NCBI RefSeq assembly: GCF_001191005.1 | Contig: NZ_CP012201.1 | Coordinates: forward strand, 1,364,001-1,428,000 | Direction of reading: 5' to 3' | From: Massilia sp. NR 4-1 | Lineage (GTDB): Bacteria; Pseudomonadota; Gammaproteobacteria; Burkholderiales; Burkholderiaceae_D | Length of the DNA stretch: 64,000 bases | Shown here: piece after piece, positions 1 to 7,302 of the stretch | Layout of the letters: the number at the start of each line of letters is the position of its first letter | Numbering within the stretch: position 1 is the stretch's first letter | The notes under the pieces: generated by a model | The model's input: only the letters and a program-made list of their open reading frames with translations | What the model was told of the DNA's origin: nothing | Databases searched by the model: none | Program-made: the position numbers and the translations under genes

Positions 1-435
1 CCCGTTGTATCCCCCTCCCCCCATTTGCAGCGCGCGATGATTCCAGTTCTTTGGGATATTCAGCTGGAACTGGATATCTGGCGCAGTCGGATCGACGGGC
101 TTAATCGCTCCTTTGAGCATGCAGTACTCGCCGTTCGTATTGCCGCTGGCGGTGGCTGAAATCATTGCGGCGGATGTGATGCTCGCTCCGGACGTCGGCA
201 GCCCGATGGAAGATGATGGAATAGCGTATCCGGCCAGGATGGAACAGGCGACTGCAGAATCCCCATTATTGGCGGCAAGTAATCCGTCCTGTTCGATGGA
301 AAAGTCACTGTTGCCGCAGGCTGCGAGGGTCAGGGCCACTGCGCCAGTAACTACGATCAATACTTGGCGCTTCCTGGTAGTTGTTTTGCTTTCCTGCTTG
401 TGTGAATCCGACGCATCAATGTTCAGTTTATTCAT
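1..435 (-). CDS. Tannase/feruloyl esterase family lipoprotein, 5' part only
   Basis: Only the first 145 codons are in the window; the gene continues past position 1. The start at 435 gives a charged N-terminus, a hydrophobic stretch (VLIVVTGAVALTLAAC) and a lipobox LAAC, so the product is probably an exported lipoprotein. Downstream the sequence has features of the tannase/feruloyl esterase family of alpha/beta hydrolases: GLPTSGASI, a GEYC motif, then FQLNIPKNWN and the glycine-rich MGGGGYNG block that precedes the catalytic part. The family hydrolyses ester bonds of gallate or ferulate esters; substrate cannot be told here because the catalytic Ser, Asp and His lie outside. No strong Shine-Dalgarno is visible. 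A plus-strand ORF overlapping it (113-526) has no recognisable features. Confidence 0.8.
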   Translation of the reverse strand, partial: MNKLNIDASDSHKQESKTTTRKRQVLIVVTGAVALTLAACGNSDFSIEQDGLLAANNGDSAVACSILAGYAIPSSSIGLPTSGASITSAAMISATASGNTNGEYCMLKGAIKPVDPTAPDIQFQLNIPKNWNHRALQMGGGGYNG

Positions 436-521
436 AGTGTTTTTATTGGTAAGAAACAAAGTTTGCAACCTTTCAGTCGAAGTTGCAATTGCTGCAATAC
501 TGCGCTATCCCCCCTGCCGCT

Positions 522-662
522 GCTGAAACGTTGCTGGGCGTTGCACCGGAAACTATCAAACCACACGTGAAGAATATTTTCACTAAGTTAAATGTAATCT
601 GGTATCAACAGATCGTGCAAGTGCACAAGATATGGCTATGCCCGACCGGGTCAACAATTTGA
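522..662 (+). pseudogene. Remnant of a LuxR-type helix-turn-helix domain
   Basis: Read in frame from 522, the plus strand gives ETLLGVAPETIKPHVKNIF followed by TKLNV, which matches the recognition-helix region of LuxR/FixJ C-terminal domains (typical form: VAPETVKSHVKNIFxKLxV). The tail up to the TGA at 660-662 is only loosely similar to the family end. There is no upstream regulator domain and no start codon in a sensible place, so this is a decayed 3' fragment, probably of a LuxR-family regulator. It lies directly in front of the arsR promoter. What is seen is the motif; that it is dead is an inference. Confidence 0.5.
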
Positions 663-688
663 CATTTCCAGAAAACTCGAAATATACT
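659..688 (+). promoter_or_regulatory. Sigma70-type promoter of the ars operon
   Basis: TTGACA at 659-664 and TATACT at 683-688 are separated by 18 bp, close to consensus. Transcription would start near 695, leaving a leader of about 25 nt before the ATG at 719. This argues against translation from the upstream in-frame ATG at 632, which would lie before the transcript start. ArsR proteins usually bind over or next to this element, but I cannot point to a clear operator dyad. Confidence 0.6.
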
Positions 689-718
689 CCGGACATCACT
701 TCTTCGGACGCATCTGAT

Positions 719-1063
719 ATGGAAACCAAAAACGCCCTGGCTGCACTCGCCGCCTTAGCCCAGGAGTCCCGCCTGGCGGTGTTCCGGCTGCTGGTGCAGG
801 CGGGACCAGACGGCATGGTGGCCAGCAAGATCAGCGAGGCGTTGGATATGCCCGCTTCATCGCTGTCCTTTCACCTGAAGGAGCTGACCCGCGCAAATCT
901 GATCAGCCCCTGCCAGGACGGCCGTTTCGTCATCTACACCGCGCAATTCGACACCATGAATGCCTTGCTGGCCTTCCTGACCGAGAACTGCTGCGGCGGC
1001 ACTCCCTGCTCGCCTGACGGCACTTCCTGCCAACCCGGCAAGGCGGCAACGGCCGGTTGCTGA
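719..1063 (+). CDS. arsR: ArsR/SmtB-family arsenic-responsive repressor
   Basis: A 114-residue winged-helix repressor. METKNALAALAALAQESRLAVFRLL is the usual opening of ArsR proteins, and the recognition helix region is MPASSLSFHLKEL. A cysteine-rich C-terminus (ENCCGGTPC and further Cys residues) is typical of the proteobacterial ArsR group that senses As(III) through C-terminal cysteines. The start at 719 was preferred over an in-frame ATG at 632 because family members begin at about this point and a good promoter (659-688) lies between the two. It is the first gene of the operon with arsC and arsB and is expected to repress it until arsenite or antimonite binds. Confidence 0.9.
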   Translation: METKNALAALAALAQESRLAVFRLLVQAGPDGMVASKISEALDMPASSLSFHLKELTRANLISPCQDGRFVIYTAQFDTMNALLAFLTENCCGGTPCSPDGTSCQPGKAATAGC

Positions 1064-1071
1064 ACCGGCCG
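1050..1071 (+). other. Strong hairpin at the arsR stop codon
   Basis: CGGCCGGTT, a 4-nt loop GCTG, then AACCGGCCG make a perfect 9-bp stem that covers the arsR TGA (1061-1063). No T-run follows, so it is not a classic intrinsic terminator. In the arsR-arsC gap it could lower read-through or protect the upstream mRNA end. Confidence 0.45.
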
Positions 1072-1111
1072 CGCAATCGGCCGTTCCATTCTTCACCCAC
1101 TGGAATCTGAT

Positions 1112-1591
1112 ATGAACGTTCTGTTTCTCTGCACGGGAAACTCGTGCCGCTCCGTTCTGAGCGAAGCCATCTTCAATCACCTCGCCCCGGAAGGCTTGCG
1201 CGCCATCAGTGCAGGGAGCCAACCGGCTGGCCAGCTGCACCCGCGCGCCGTCGCGCTGCTCCAGCGCAAAGGCATCTCTACCGAAGGGTATTTCAGCAAG
1301 TCCTGGGACAATCTGCCGCTCACGCCCCAGATTCTCGTCACGGTATGCGGCAGCGCCGCCGGAGAAACCTGTCCAGCCTATCTCGGACCGGTATTGCGTA
1401 CCCACTGGGGCGTTGACGATCCCAGCCATGTCGTCGGCAGCGAGGAGGAAATCGAGACTGCATTCGAGCAAGCCTATGCCATCATCCGCGCCCGCATCGA
1501 AGCCTTCCTGGCCTTACCACTGGCCGCGCTGCAACAGGATAAGGCCCAGTTCAAAGCAGAACTCGACCGCATCGGCACGCTGCTGGCCTGA
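1112..1591 (+). CDS. arsC: Arsenate reductase, low-molecular-weight phosphatase type
   Basis: A 159-residue protein beginning MNVLFLCTGNSCRS: the CX5R phosphatase loop (CTGNSCR) at residues 7-13 is the nucleophile loop of the LMW-PTP-type ArsC that reduces arsenate to arsenite with thioredoxin or glutaredoxin/mycothiol-type help. A further Cys pair lies in VTVCGSAAGETCPAY (residues about 75-90), where thioredoxin-coupled ArsC proteins carry their resolving cysteines, and HWGVDDPS is the general-acid loop with its Asp. It lies 48 bp after arsR and 116 bp before arsB, and supplies arsenite to the exporter. Confidence 0.9.
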   Translation: MNVLFLCTGNSCRSVLSEAIFNHLAPEGLRAISAGSQPAGQLHPRAVALLQRKGISTEGYFSKSWDNLPLTPQILVTVCGSAAGETCPAYLGPVLRTHWGVDDPSHVVGSEEEIETAFEQAYAIIRARIEAFLALPLAALQQDKAQFKAELDRIGTLLA

Positions 1592-1707
1592 GCGCCATAC
1601 CACACCTTCCTGGCGCGGCATGCCATCAAGGCACCGTGCTGGCTGCCTGTACAACATCGCCCGGCTAACAACCGGCCGACACTATTCCACCGTCCTAAGG
1701 ATAAGCC

Positions 1708-2988
1708 GTGCTGACCGCATTTCTGATCTTCCTCGCCACTCTCATTTTCGTCATCTGGCAGCCACGCGGCCTGGGGATCGGCTGGAGTGCTTGCGCCGGC
1801 GCGGCCGTCGCCCTGCTGGCGGGCGTCATCCAGTTTTCCGACATTCCCGTGGTCTGGCACATCGTCTGGAATGCCACCGGCACCTTTGTCGCGGTGATCA
1901 TCATCAGCCTGCTGCTAGACAAGGCCGGCTTCTTCGAATGGGCCGCGCTGCACGTTGCGCGCTGGGGCAAGGGCAACGGCAAGCGCCTGTTCGTCCTGCT
2001 CGTGCTGCTGGGCGCGGCGGTGGCCGCCCTCTTCGCCAATGACGGCGCGGCCCTGATCCTGACGCCGATTGTCATAGCGATGCTGCGCGAACTGCGCTTT
2101 TCGCCCAGGTCGACGCTAGCCTTTGTGATGGCGGCCGGTTTTATCGCCGACACCTCCAGCCTGCCGCTGGTGGTGTCGAATCTGGTGAACATCGTTTCCG
2201 CCGACTACTTCAAGATCAGTTTCGCGCGCTACGCGGCGGTCATGGCGCCAGTGAATCTGATGGCGGTGATGGCTACGCTGGCCGCGCTGATGTGGTTCTT
2301 CCGCAAAGACATCCCAAACGATTACGACTTGTCGCAGCTGAAGCGCCCGGAAGAAGCCATTCACGACCGCGCCACTTTCGTCACCGGCTGGTGGGTGCTG
2401 GGCCTGCTGCTGGCGGGCTTCTTTTGGCTCGAACAACTCGGTGTGCCGATCAGCGCCGTCGCGGCGGCCGGCGCCGCCCTGCTCTTCCTGGTCGCGGCGC
2501 GCGGGCATAAGATTTCGACGCGTGAAGTACTGGGCAACGCCCCTTGGCAGGTCGTGATTTTCTCGCTCGGCATGTATCTGGTGGTTTACGGCCTGCGCAA
2601 CGCCGGCCTGACGGCTTATCTGACTGCCATCCTGAACCGCTGCGCGGAATATGGTGTCTGGGGTGCGGCGCTGGGCACCGGTTTTGTCACCGCCGTGCTC
2701 TCATCGATCATGAACAATATGCCCACCGTGCTGGTCGGCGCGCTATCCATCGATGCCACGACCTCACAGGGTGTGGTGCGCGAAGCCATGATCTACGCCA
2801 ATGTGATCGGCAGCGACCTGGGACCGAAAATCACGCCGATCGGCAGCCTGGCGACACTGCTCTGGCTGCACGTCCTGTCCAGTAAAGGCATTGAGATTTC
2901 GTGGGGCTACTACTTCCGCGTCGGCGTGGTCCTGACCCTGCCTGTGCTGTTCCTCACCCTCTCCGCCCTGGCATTGCGCCTGGCATGA
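1708..2988 (+). CDS. arsB: Arsenite/antimonite efflux pump ArsB
   Basis: A 426-residue very hydrophobic protein of the usual ArsB length with about 12 predicted membrane segments. Family signatures include the ALFANDGAALILTPI block, ADTSSLPLVVSNLVNIVSA and SSIMNNMPTVLVGALSID, and GSDLGPKITPIGSLATLLWLH near the C-terminus. It exports As(III)/Sb(III) across the inner membrane driven by the membrane potential; no ArsA-type ATPase gene is next to it. Translation starts at GTG 1708, which is preceded by TAAGGAT at a good distance. Last gene of the ars operon. Confidence 0.92.
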   Translation: MLTAFLIFLATLIFVIWQPRGLGIGWSACAGAAVALLAGVIQFSDIPVVWHIVWNATGTFVAVIIISLLLDKAGFFEWAALHVARWGKGNGKRLFVLLVLLGAAVAALFANDGAALILTPIVIAMLRELRFSPRSTLAFVMAAGFIADTSSLPLVVSNLVNIVSADYFKISFARYAAVMAPVNLMAVMATLAALMWFFRKDIPNDYDLSQLKRPEEAIHDRATFVTGWWVLGLLLAGFFWLEQLGVPISAVAAAGAALLFLVAARGHKISTREVLGNAPWQVVIFSLGMYLVVYGLRNAGLTAYLTAILNRCAEYGVWGAALGTGFVTAVLSSIMNNMPTVLVGALSIDATTSQGVVREAMIYANVIGSDLGPKITPIGSLATLLWLHVLSSKGIEISWGYYFRVGVVLTLPVLFLTLSALALRLA

Positions 2989-3327
2989 TGTAATAAATAT
3001 GTCATAAATCCACATTTTCTGCATTAATCACTCCTGGTTATAACGGTTATTAAATGCGGAAAATTGCTCACTGCCTATCACTTAAATAAGCATATTCAAT
3101 TTCCATTGAAAAAAGAGGCCTGAATAGTAATAGCATGTTATTTTCAGAGAGATTTTTCGGATAATGTTATGTTAATGTTGCCAGTGTTCTCGAAAAGCTA
3201 AAACCGGCATTATAAAATCAACACCTAGAGGACTGCGAGTAATTGAAATTTCTTCAAGTTGGAAGCGCTTCCGGTTTAGTCAATTAACACCTGCCTACCT
3301 CAACACTAACTACGAAAAGGAAACTCA
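2989..3327. other. 339-bp AT-rich spacer upstream of the oxygenase gene
   Basis: No coding region seen. The stretch is much richer in A+T than its surroundings and separates arsB from the 2OG oxygenase gene. A repeated GGTTAT occurs near 3034-3048, and one perfect palindrome (3261-3272) lies about 55 bp before the next start codon. A TATAAA-like sequence occurs around 3210-3216, but I cannot pair it with a well-spaced -35. Confidence 0.6.
3261..3272. promoter_or_regulatory. Perfect palindrome GGAAGCGCTTCC, LacI-type operator candidate
   Basis: GGAAGCGCTTCC is a complete 12-bp inverted repeat with the central CG step common in operators of LacI/GalR-family repressors. It sits in the AT-rich region 55 bp upstream of the ATG of the oxygenase gene (3328), where a repressor could block transcription. 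No LacI-family gene is present in the window, so the regulator would be elsewhere. The dyad is seen directly; the binding family is inferred. Confidence 0.45.
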
Positions 3328-4209
3328 ATGAAATTGCTTACCGCCGCACAGTTGGATGCAACGCTTGAACATACGCGACAGATCGGTGTCTCGAACATCG
3401 ATTACGACAAGTGCTCGCAAGAGCTGATCGATCATGGTTATTCGATCCTGGCCATCCCGCTCCATTTGCAAAAAGATTTCTGGAAAACGGTCGAGCTGTA
3501 CCCGACCATCTCTGGGGCCAACAAGCAAGAATTTGCGTATCCCGACAGGACAGACGGTTTCATGCCGTTCGGGATGGAGTACGCCAATTCGACCAACAAT
3601 GTGGACCTGTGCGAGCGCTTCTGCTACCGCGACAAGTACCGTTCCGATCATCGCCAGCATCCGTTTGCCGACCACCAGTTTTACCGTCACATCGTCGACT
3701 TCGAAAGCGGCATTTCGGCCATTGCCGAGCGCGTCCTTGAGAATATTATGCAAAAATTCTCGATCGCCGAACCGTTGGAGACCCGCAGCAGTTCCTACCT
3801 GCAGTTCTGCGCCTATAATAAGGAATATCGCAAGGACGACCGGGAATATCTGCAGGACCGCCATGAAGATGGCCACCTGATCACCTTCGTCAAGGCCACG
3901 CGCGATGGGCTCGTGATATTCCCGAACGGCGAGCAGCAGCGTGTGACACTGGCCGACGACGAAATTATCGTATTTACAGGGTCGCTGCTCACCGAGATGT
4001 CCGACAACCGGATTCCTTATATGGACCATGCGGTACTCAACCCCGCTGTTCAGGTCGAACGCTCTTCCTTGGTTTATTTCGTTATTCCGGAGTTGAAGCG
4101 AAAATATACGAGTTTTATCGAGCGGCGCCATCTCGATCTGGAAAAAATCGCCAATGAAAATCACGAGAGTTTTGGCAATATTCCATTTACAGTAACGGCC
4201 GAGGCATAA
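3328..4209 (+). CDS. 2-oxoglutarate/Fe(II)-dependent oxygenase (isopenicillin N synthase-like)
   Basis: A 293-residue soluble protein. The C-terminal half carries the facial triad and co-substrate residues of the IPNS-type superfamily: HEDGHLITF gives His179 and Asp181, MDHAV gives the distal His234, and ERSSLVYF gives the Arg245-x-Ser247 pair that binds the 2OG carboxylate. Between them DGLVIFPNG and VTLADDEIIVFTGSLL follow the expected strand pattern (GLxVxxxG; Gx-I-V-x-x-G). The start is supported by AAGGAA seven bases upstream. Substrate is unknown; it is far shorter in N-terminal DIOX_N similarity than plant enzymes. It stands alone between the ars operon and an exporter gene, 6 kb from the PKS genes and on the other strand, so a tailoring role for the polyketide is possible but unproven. 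Its base composition is more AT-rich than the PKS genes. Confidence 0.75.
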   Translation: MKLLTAAQLDATLEHTRQIGVSNIDYDKCSQELIDHGYSILAIPLHLQKDFWKTVELYPTISGANKQEFAYPDRTDGFMPFGMEYANSTNNVDLCERFCYRDKYRSDHRQHPFADHQFYRHIVDFESGISAIAERVLENIMQKFSIAEPLETRSSSYLQFCAYNKEYRKDDREYLQDRHEDGHLITFVKATRDGLVIFPNGEQQRVTLADDEIIVFTGSLLTEMSDNRIPYMDHAVLNPAVQVERSSLVYFVIPELKRKYTSFIERRHLDLEKIANENHESFGNIPFTVTAEA

Positions 4210-4245
4210 ATCACCGGGTTTTCTCCGCTATTACATCGATGTATT

Positions 4246-4271
4246 CGCCGCGCTGGCCGCGGCGATTTATT
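4246..4271 (+). terminator. Terminator-like hairpin after the oxygenase gene
   Basis: CGCCGCG, loop CTGGC, CGCGGCG (perfect 7-bp stem, 4246-4264) followed by ATTTATT. It lies between the oxygenase stop (4209) and the exporter start (4285). The T-tract is short, so termination may be partial. Confidence 0.4.
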
Positions 4272-4284
4272 GCGCAGGAAAATA

Positions 4285-4923
4285 ATGTTATCTGCTAATG
4301 GTTATTTGCAGGGTTTGACCTTGGGCATGGGCTTGATCATCGCCATCGGGCCGAAGGATGCCTATGTGATTCGCCAGAGCCTGCTGGGACGGCACCTGCT
4401 GGTCATGATGGGAATCTGCGTCGGGGCCGATATCGTGCTGATTGCACTGGGCACACTGGGTCTCGGCACGGTCGTGGCGCGGCATGACTGGGTCATGCAG
4501 GCGGCGGCAATAGGCGGCGCCCTGTTCCTGTGCTGGCATGGCTTGGCGGCGTTGCGCTCCGCGCGGGGCGAGATTGCCGTTCCCGACCTGTCGAATGGCT
4601 CCGATATCAGCTTGCGCCAGGTCGTCAGGGGGACGTGCGTGATGTCGTTCCTGAATCCCCTCGCACTGCTCGACAGCGGGCTGCTGATTGGCGTCATCAG
4701 CGGGACCAAGCCCGAAAGCGAACGTCTTGGGTTCGCGGTCGGAGCCATCAGCGCTTCCGTGATCTGGTTCTCGCTGCTGATCGGTGGCGCGCGCGTGATC
4801 GCGCCGCTGTTCAGAATGCCGGTCATGTGGAAGATCCTCGACTTCACGATTGCGGCCATCATGTTCGTCATGGCGTTCGTGACCGTGCACAGTGTGCTGA
4901 CCGCTGGCGGCGGCAATATTTAG
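4285..4923 (+). CDS. LysE/ArgO-family amino-acid exporter
   Basis: A 212-residue integral membrane protein with about six hydrophobic segments. GLTLGMGLIIAIGPKDAYVIRQSLLGRH near the N-terminus is the LysE family signature (GPqNafvlrqgl), and FLNPLALLDSGLLIGVIS is the second conserved loop with its Asn-Pro. Family members export lysine, arginine or related basic amino acids. The ATG at 4285 is chosen because GCAGGAA sits just in front of it; a TTG at 4270 in the same frame is less likely. It follows the oxygenase gene by 75 bp with a hairpin between them. The substrate cannot be told from sequence. Confidence 0.8.
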   Translation: MLSANGYLQGLTLGMGLIIAIGPKDAYVIRQSLLGRHLLVMMGICVGADIVLIALGTLGLGTVVARHDWVMQAAAIGGALFLCWHGLAALRSARGEIAVPDLSNGSDISLRQVVRGTCVMSFLNPLALLDSGLLIGVISGTKPESERLGFAVGAISASVIWFSLLIGGARVIAPLFRMPVMWKILDFTIAAIMFVMAFVTVHSVLTAGGGNI

Positions 4924-4983
4924 GGCCTCTTCCTGGGCGGTGTTCTGGTTTGACCACCCTGCCCATCCGTCACTTGGCGGAAA

Positions 4984-5130
4984 ATGTCACATGAGTTGTC
5001 AGGTAGCGAACATCTTTTTGCCTTGCTGTCCAAGGACGGAAAAGTCACAACTCCGCTTGGCATTCAGCCTTGGGGCGACTTCTACGGCAAGCTGACGGAC
5101 CGATTCGGCGTGCAGTGGATGCTTAACTGT
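4984..5130 (+). pseudogene. 3' remnant of a VOC/PhnB-like protein gene
   Basis: The frame from 4984 contains LFALLSKDGKVTTPL, then WGDFYGKLTDRFGVQWMLN, which is the conserved C-terminal block of PhnB-like VOC (glyoxalase/3-demethylubiquinone methyltransferase-like) proteins. Full members are about 140 residues; here only about the last 40 are recognisable and the first part is missing. After WMLNC the frame runs on into sequence that belongs to the end of the opposite-strand acetyltransferase gene. The remnant is best read as a truncated gene. Confidence 0.5.
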
Positions 5131-5160
5131 GCCGGCGGAGCCCGAGTTCACACCGCCGGC
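5131..5160 (-). terminator. Inverted repeat at the 3' end of the acetyltransferase gene
   Basis: GCCGGCGG (5131-5138) and CCGCCGGC (5153-5160) form a perfect 8-bp stem around a 14-nt loop containing the acetyltransferase stop codon (5148-5150). No T-run is evident. It may serve the convergent ends of the VOC remnant and the acetyltransferase gene. Confidence 0.3.
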
Positions 5161-5825
5161 AGCGCGGCGGTAGACCAGGGGGCAATGACGCTCCAGCCCA
5201 GACGCGTATAGAGCGCGCGGCCGTCCTCCGTCGCCACGAGCAGCCGCTCGCCGCTGCCGGCTTCTGCAGCGATGGCGTCGAGCGCCTGCATGACAATGCT
5301 TCCCAGGCCACGGCGCCGGTGCGACTCCGCTGTTTCGATCTGGTCGAATATCGCGCAGCCGCCATGCAGTACCACGCGGCCCGACGCGGCCTGCTCCTGA
5401 TTTTCGTGCAGGATGCGCACGACCTGCGCGCCGTGCTGCCGCTCGCGGACTATTCGATACCCTGGCGGCGGTGCGATCCGCTCCTTCGCTTGCGCCGGCC
5501 CGGCCATGAGATAGCCGGGGCTTTCAATGCTCCAGCGCGCCGGCAGCGCGCCTCTCAACATCCCGGGTTCGACCGCGGCTTTGAGAAAGATGTAGGGATC
5601 GTGTATGCCCTCGGCGCAGGCTTGCAGCGCATGGCCGGCATCGGCAAAAACGTAGCGCCGCAATTGCGTCGGCATGCCGACTTCAACGACCAGGCCTTCG
5701 CCATAGGGAAGCGGCGCGGGCACGCCGCGGGACAGGCTCCAGCCGGTAAGCCAGCGTTCGATCAATGCGAGGTCGATGGTCGCCAAGACGAGTTCTCCAT
5801 GAATGTCAGGCCGATAGCCTAGCAT
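5148..5825 (-). CDS. GNAT-family N-acetyltransferase
   Basis: A 225-residue protein whose C-terminal third is a GNAT fold: ESHRRRGLGSIVMQAL carries the R-x-x-G-x-G acetyl-CoA pyrophosphate loop (motif A), followed by RLLVATEDGRALYTRLGW (motif B, ending in YxxLGW). The N-terminal two thirds do not match a family I recognise. The start at 5825 was chosen over an upstream in-frame ATG at 5900 because it has GGGATTA just before it and because the longer form would overlap the preceding gene. It lies 34 bp after the amidohydrolase gene in the same orientation, so the two are probably co-transcribed. Acceptor substrate unknown. Confidence 0.75.
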   Translation of the reverse strand: MLGYRPDIHGELVLATIDLALIERWLTGWSLSRGVPAPLPYGEGLVVEVGMPTQLRRYVFADAGHALQACAEGIHDPYIFLKAAVEPGMLRGALPARWSIESPGYLMAGPAQAKERIAPPPGYRIVRERQHGAQVVRILHENQEQAASGRVVLHGGCAIFDQIETAESHRRRGLGSIVMQALDAIAAEAGSGERLLVATEDGRALYTRLGWSVIAPWSTAALPAV

Positions 5826-5859
5826 TAATCCCGAATCGCTGCGCCGATGGTCCCTGCGG

Positions 5860-7164
5860 TCAAAACCCTTCGCGCTGGAACAGCAGCCGGCCCGCGCCAA
5901 ATGTGCACTTCACGTCGGCGAATCGCTTTACGTCGGCGGCGGGATCGCCATTCAGGACCACCAGATCGGCAGCCATTCCCGCTTCGAGCCGACCGCGCAG
6001 CGCTTCCTTGCGCCAGCGGGCAGCCGGTCCGGTGGTGAGCGAGGCGAGGATCTGCATCGGCGTCATGCCCGCCTGCGCCATCAGGCTGTATTCGTCGGCC
6101 GGGTCGAAGTCCGTCATATAGCCCACATCCGTGCCAAAGAGCACCTGGCCGCCGGCGTCGATATAGGCTTTGAGCTGCCGCTCGGCCAGGCCGACGATCT
6201 TCTCGCGCACCGCGGCTGGAACGTGCTCCTTATCCAGCTCGTAGCGCCATAGCTTCAGGGTTGGCACAACGGACACCTTGCGCGCCACCATCCCGGCGAT
6301 CAGCTGCGCATCCCAGGACGAGCCGGCGGGATCGATGGTGGTGTGCACGATGATGTCGGCGCCAGCCGCAACGGCGCTGCGCACGCCGTCGGGATCGGTC
6401 GGATGGACCATCACAAGGCCGCCGAGCCTGTGCGTCTCGTCGGCCGCCGCGCTGGCGATTTGCGGATTCATGCGCCGTATCTCGCCCTGGCCTATTGGCG
6501 CCGCGACGAACAGCTTTGTTCCATTGGCGCCATCGGCAAGATTGCGGCGTACCGTGGAGATGGCTTCCGCGGCGCTCGCCGGCTGGGCCAGCTGGCGCAG
6601 AACCGCCGGCGGAAGCTGGCGAAGATAGAACGGGATGCCGTTGTGCGGATAGAGGGGCGAACCTGCCGTCAAGATTTCTGGCCCAAGCACGGCGCCGCTG
6701 GCAATGCGCTGCCTCAGCGCCGTGGTGTTGGCAAGCTGCGAGCCGGTATCGACCACCGTGGTGTAGCCAAAGCGCGTCAGCATCCCGGCCAGCGATTGTT
6801 CGAGCTCGCCGGGCGCCCGCGTGGCCGCATGGGCGAAGGAATCGTCCGTGAAATGCACATGGCTGTTCTGGAAACCTGCCGCGATGACGCCGCCGTTGCA
6901 GGCCTTGGCGCCTGCGCTGCCCGCCGCCGGCGGTGTGCCGGTGCCGACGGCCTCGATCTTGTCGCCGTTTACCAGCAGCCACGCGTTGGCGAGCGGCGGC
7001 CGGTCCGGCGCCACGTAGAGCAGCGAGCCCGTGACGAGCCATCGCTTGTCAGTTGGCGTGCCGGCTGGCTGCGTCGATGCGCAGCCAGCCATGCCGATGA
7101 AACCTGCAAACGCCAGCAGGCGGGAGATTGCCGGAACGCGGCTTTTGGTGGGAAGAGGATGCAT
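5860..7164 (-). CDS. Amidohydrolase-family lipoprotein
   Basis: A 434-residue protein with a lipoprotein signal peptide (hydrophobic stretch LLAFAGFIGMAGC with the lipobox Cys at about residue 28). The mature part has the features of metal-dependent amidohydrolases of the imidazolonepropionase/prolidase-like group: a first metal motif replaced by SHVHFTD (HxH), a mid-barrel VMVHPTDPDG, IIVHTT, the catalytic FGTDVGYM Asp, and an end SLTTGPAARW followed by MAADLVVLNGDP, the usual C-terminal sheet. It is probably anchored in the outer or inner membrane on the periplasmic side and hydrolyses a cyclic amide or peptide-like bond, substrate unknown. AGGA lies seven bases before the ATG. First gene of a pair with the acetyltransferase gene. 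Confidence 0.82.
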   Translation of the reverse strand: MHPLPTKSRVPAISRLLAFAGFIGMAGCASTQPAGTPTDKRWLVTGSLLYVAPDRPPLANAWLLVNGDKIEAVGTGTPPAAGSAGAKACNGGVIAAGFQNSHVHFTDDSFAHAATRAPGELEQSLAGMLTRFGYTTVVDTGSQLANTTALRQRIASGAVLGPEILTAGSPLYPHNGIPFYLRQLPPAVLRQLAQPASAAEAISTVRRNLADGANGTKLFVAAPIGQGEIRRMNPQIASAAADETHRLGGLVMVHPTDPDGVRSAVAAGADIIVHTTIDPAGSSWDAQLIAGMVARKVSVVPTLKLWRYELDKEHVPAAVREKIVGLAERQLKAYIDAGGQVLFGTDVGYMTDFDPADEYSLMAQAGMTPMQILASLTTGPAARWRKEALRGRLEAGMAADLVVLNGDPAADVKRFADVKCTFGAGRLLFQREGF

Positions 7165-7268
7165 TGATCGTCCTGGAAAAATGGATCACGCGATGGCTTG
7201 CCGGCGCCAAGGATAGCATCTTTCCAGTGTTGAAAAAGCATGACTTCCATCCCCGTTTTACGCGTGCT

Positions 7269-7302
7269 GGCGCCGTTGGGCTGGGGGAGGAAAACCGGCG
7301 CC
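7269..7302 (-). terminator. Inverted repeat just after the MFS gene
   Basis: GGCGCCG (7269-7275) and CGGCGCC (7296-7302) pair perfectly over 7 bp with a 20-nt loop, beginning at the MFS stop codon. No clear T-run, so termination is only suggested. Confidence 0.28.

Noticed and set aside
113..526. Plus-strand frame at the left edge
   Set aside because: Opposite the tannase lipoprotein gene; no recognisable motif, while the minus strand has a signal peptide and family blocks.
632..718. Upstream start for arsR
   Set aside because: The promoter -35 and -10 (659-688) lie inside this extension and ArsR family members begin at the later ATG.
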